From Limiplasma sp045538465 (lineage in GTDB: Bacteria; Bacillota; Clostridia; Christensenellales; Aristaeellaceae): a DNA stretch of 7,137 nucleotides. This document shows positions 6,415 through 7,137 of this stretch, piece after piece (position 1 is the first letter of the stretch; every line of letters begins with the position of its first letter). The notes beneath the pieces were generated by a model. It was not told the DNA's origin. It saw only the letters and a program-made list of their open reading frames with translations, and searched no databases. Where the stretch lies: NCBI GenBank assembly GCA_045538465.1, contig JAZSRK010000027.1, forward strand, positions 1 to 7,137. Direction: 5' to 3'. A program made the position numbers and the translations under genes.

Positions 6415-6439
6415 GGCTTGAAAATAGAGGCTTCAAGCC
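6415..6439 (-). repeat. Inverted repeat in the esterase leader
   Basis: GGCTTGAA and TTCAAGCC (arms 6415-6422 and 6432-6439) form an 8-bp stem with a 9-nt loop between the predicted transcription start (near 6446) and the ribosome site. A competing 13-nt palindrome, AGGCTT-C-AAGCCT (6428-6440), shares one arm. It could be an operator or an mRNA hairpin near the ribosome site; neither role is shown. Confidence 0.5.
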
Positions 6440-6452
6440 TGTTAGTACGCTT

Positions 6453-6481
6453 ATCCTATCACGGGCGCGAAGCGTGCGCAA
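6453..6481 (-). promoter_or_regulatory. Probable promoter of the esterase gene
   Basis: On the minus strand TTGCGC (6476-6481) and TAGGAT (6453-6458) are spaced by 17 bp, with TGA before the -10 giving an extended -10. It is weaker than the GH105 promoter. Transcription would start near 6446, about 49 nt before the ATG, upstream of the leader inverted repeat. Confidence 0.55.
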
Positions 6482-6585
6482 GCACACCGGGTACAAAGGC
6501 TGTTTCGCACAGATGTCTGTAATGTAAGCGAATCGCCCCCTTTCCGACATTTCGATGTTTTTTTCACAAAGTTTTGTTTTACCTA

Positions 6586-6615
6586 TTGCAAAGTATGGTA
6601 TGTTTTTGGTAAAAT
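6586..6615 (+). promoter_or_regulatory. gap: Probable promoter of gap
   Basis: TTGCAA (6586-6591) and TAAAAT (6610-6615) are spaced by 18 bp, with TGG before the -10 as an extended -10. The region from about 6558 to 6615 is AT-rich, including a T7 run at 6558-6564 that could act as an UP-like element. Transcription would start near 6622, about 33 nt before the gap ATG. AGGAGG (6639-6644) lies 10 nt before that ATG. Confidence 0.6.
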
Positions 6616-6631
6616 ACGTTTTGGTACAAAA
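6604..6631 (+). repeat. TTTTGGTA direct repeat and small palindrome at the gap promoter
   Basis: TTTTGGTA occurs twice 15 bp apart (6604-6611 and 6619-6626), overlapping the -10 and the expected start. The second copy is part of the palindrome TTTTG-GTA-CAAAA (6619-6631). The position suits a repressor site, but the stretch is AT-rich and chance is possible. It does not resemble the CggR operator I know from Bacillus. Confidence 0.35.
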
Positions 6632-6654
6632 CATTTTCAGGAGGTACGATCACT

Positions 6655-7137
6655 ATGGTTAAAGTTGCTATTAACGGTTTCGGCCGCATCGGCCGTCTCG
6701 CTTTCCGTCAGATGTTCGGCGCTGAGGGCTACGAAGTTGTCGCCATCAACGACCTGACCAAGCCCGATATGCTGGCTCACCTGCTCAAGTACGACACCGC
6801 TCAGAAGGGCTACTGCGGCGCTATCGGCGAAAACAAGCACACTGTTGAAGCCACTGCCGACAGCATCATCGTAGACGGCAAGGAAATCAAGATCTACGCC
6901 GAGAAGGACGCTGCCAACTGCCCCTGGGCTGCCCTGGATGTAGACGTTGTGCTGGAGTGCACCGGCTTCTACTGCTCCAAGGAAAAGAGCCAGGCTCACA
7001 TCAACGCTGGCGCCAAGAAGGTCGTTATCTCTGCTCCCGCCGGCAACGACCTGCCCACCGTCGTGTTCTCCGTTAACGAGAATACCCTGACCAAGGAAGA
7101 CACCATCATCTCCGCTGCTTCCTGCACCACCAACTGC
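6655..7137 (+). CDS. gap: Glyceraldehyde-3-phosphate dehydrogenase, N-terminal part
   Basis: The first 161 codons of a glycolytic GAPDH, which oxidises glyceraldehyde 3-phosphate to 1,3-bisphosphoglycerate with NAD+ and phosphate in the cytoplasm. The Rossmann motif INGFGRIGRLAFR is at 6-18, AINDL with D33 (the residue typical of NAD+ preference) follows, then LLKYD (43-47), ECTGFY (101-106), AGAKKVVISAPA (118-129) and the active-site SCTTNC (156-161) with catalytic C157. The window ends exactly after this motif. Nearly all lysines use AAG, with strong use of C-ending codons, more biased than in the pectin genes and as expected for a highly expressed gene. It is divergent from the esterase gene across a 257-bp intergenic region. 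Confidence 0.97.
   Translation, partial: MVKVAINGFGRIGRLAFRQMFGAEGYEVVAINDLTKPDMLAHLLKYDTAQKGYCGAIGENKHTVEATADSIIVDGKEIKIYAEKDAANCPWAALDVDVVLECTGFYCSKEKSQAHINAGAKKVVISAPAGNDLPTVVFSVNENTLTKEDTIISAASCTTNC

Noticed and set aside
6522..6536. Possible third cre-like site (ATGTAAGCGAATCGC)
   Set aside because: It fails the last two defined positions of the consensus and is poorly placed for either promoter. Too weak to list.
6547..6564. Small hairpin ACAT-TTCG-ATGT followed by seven T on the plus strand
   Set aside because: The stem is only 4 bp and no plus-strand gene lies upstream to terminate. The T run is better explained as AT-rich sequence before the gap promoter.
6398..6634. N-terminal extension of the esterase from the ATG at 6634
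   Set aside because: The extra 79 residues do not resemble the SGNH family or a signal peptide, have no ribosome site, and overlap the predicted promoters.

Overview
The window looks like chromosome from a gut- or rumen-type Firmicute of the class Clostridia. The sequence is moderately GC-rich, Shine-Dalgarno sites are strong (AAGGAGG type), promoters fit the vegetative TTGACA/TATAAT pattern, and the proteins resemble Bacillus/Clostridium families. The genus cannot be read from the sequence. There are eight protein-coding genes, two of them cut by the window edges. I see no RNA gene, insertion sequence, CRISPR array or prophage gene.

Left region (1-1739, minus strand): a tight four-gene operon. 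In transcription order it encodes a MazG-like nucleotide pyrophosphohydrolase, an HD-domain phosphohydrolase, a YbaK/EbsC-type aminoacyl-tRNA deacylase, and the start of a MATE efflux transporter that overlaps the deacylase gene by 4 bp. The first three are hydrolases typical of clean-up of nucleotides or mischarged tRNA. A divergent promoter region (about 1740-1887) drives this operon to the left and a ROK-family fructokinase gene (1888-2772) to the right.

Middle region (2773-6397, minus strand): a pectin/rhamnogalacturonan oligosaccharide module. It encodes an SGNH rhamnogalacturonan acetylesterase-like protein, a GH105 unsaturated rhamnogalacturonyl hydrolase and a GH28 polygalacturonase-like hydrolase with an N-terminal fibronectin-III-like domain. 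None has a signal peptide, so the module probably works in the cytoplasm on imported oligomers: deacetylation, removal of the unsaturated terminal uronate, then release of galacturonate. GH105 and GH28 form an operon behind a consensus promoter (TTGACA-18-TATAAT). Two LacI/CcpA-type operators bracket that promoter, one upstream of -35 and one at about +4 to +18. The esterase has its own weaker promoter. A long bidirectional hairpin (2788-2834) separates GH28 from the convergent fructokinase gene.

Right region (6398-7137): a divergent intergenic region, then the first 161 codons of gap (glyceraldehyde-3-phosphate dehydrogenase), cut just after the catalytic cysteine motif.

I find no clearly new biological system. 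The best leads are the bracketing operator pair, the all-cytoplasmic pectin module lying between central carbon genes, and the compact clean-up operon coupled to an exporter.
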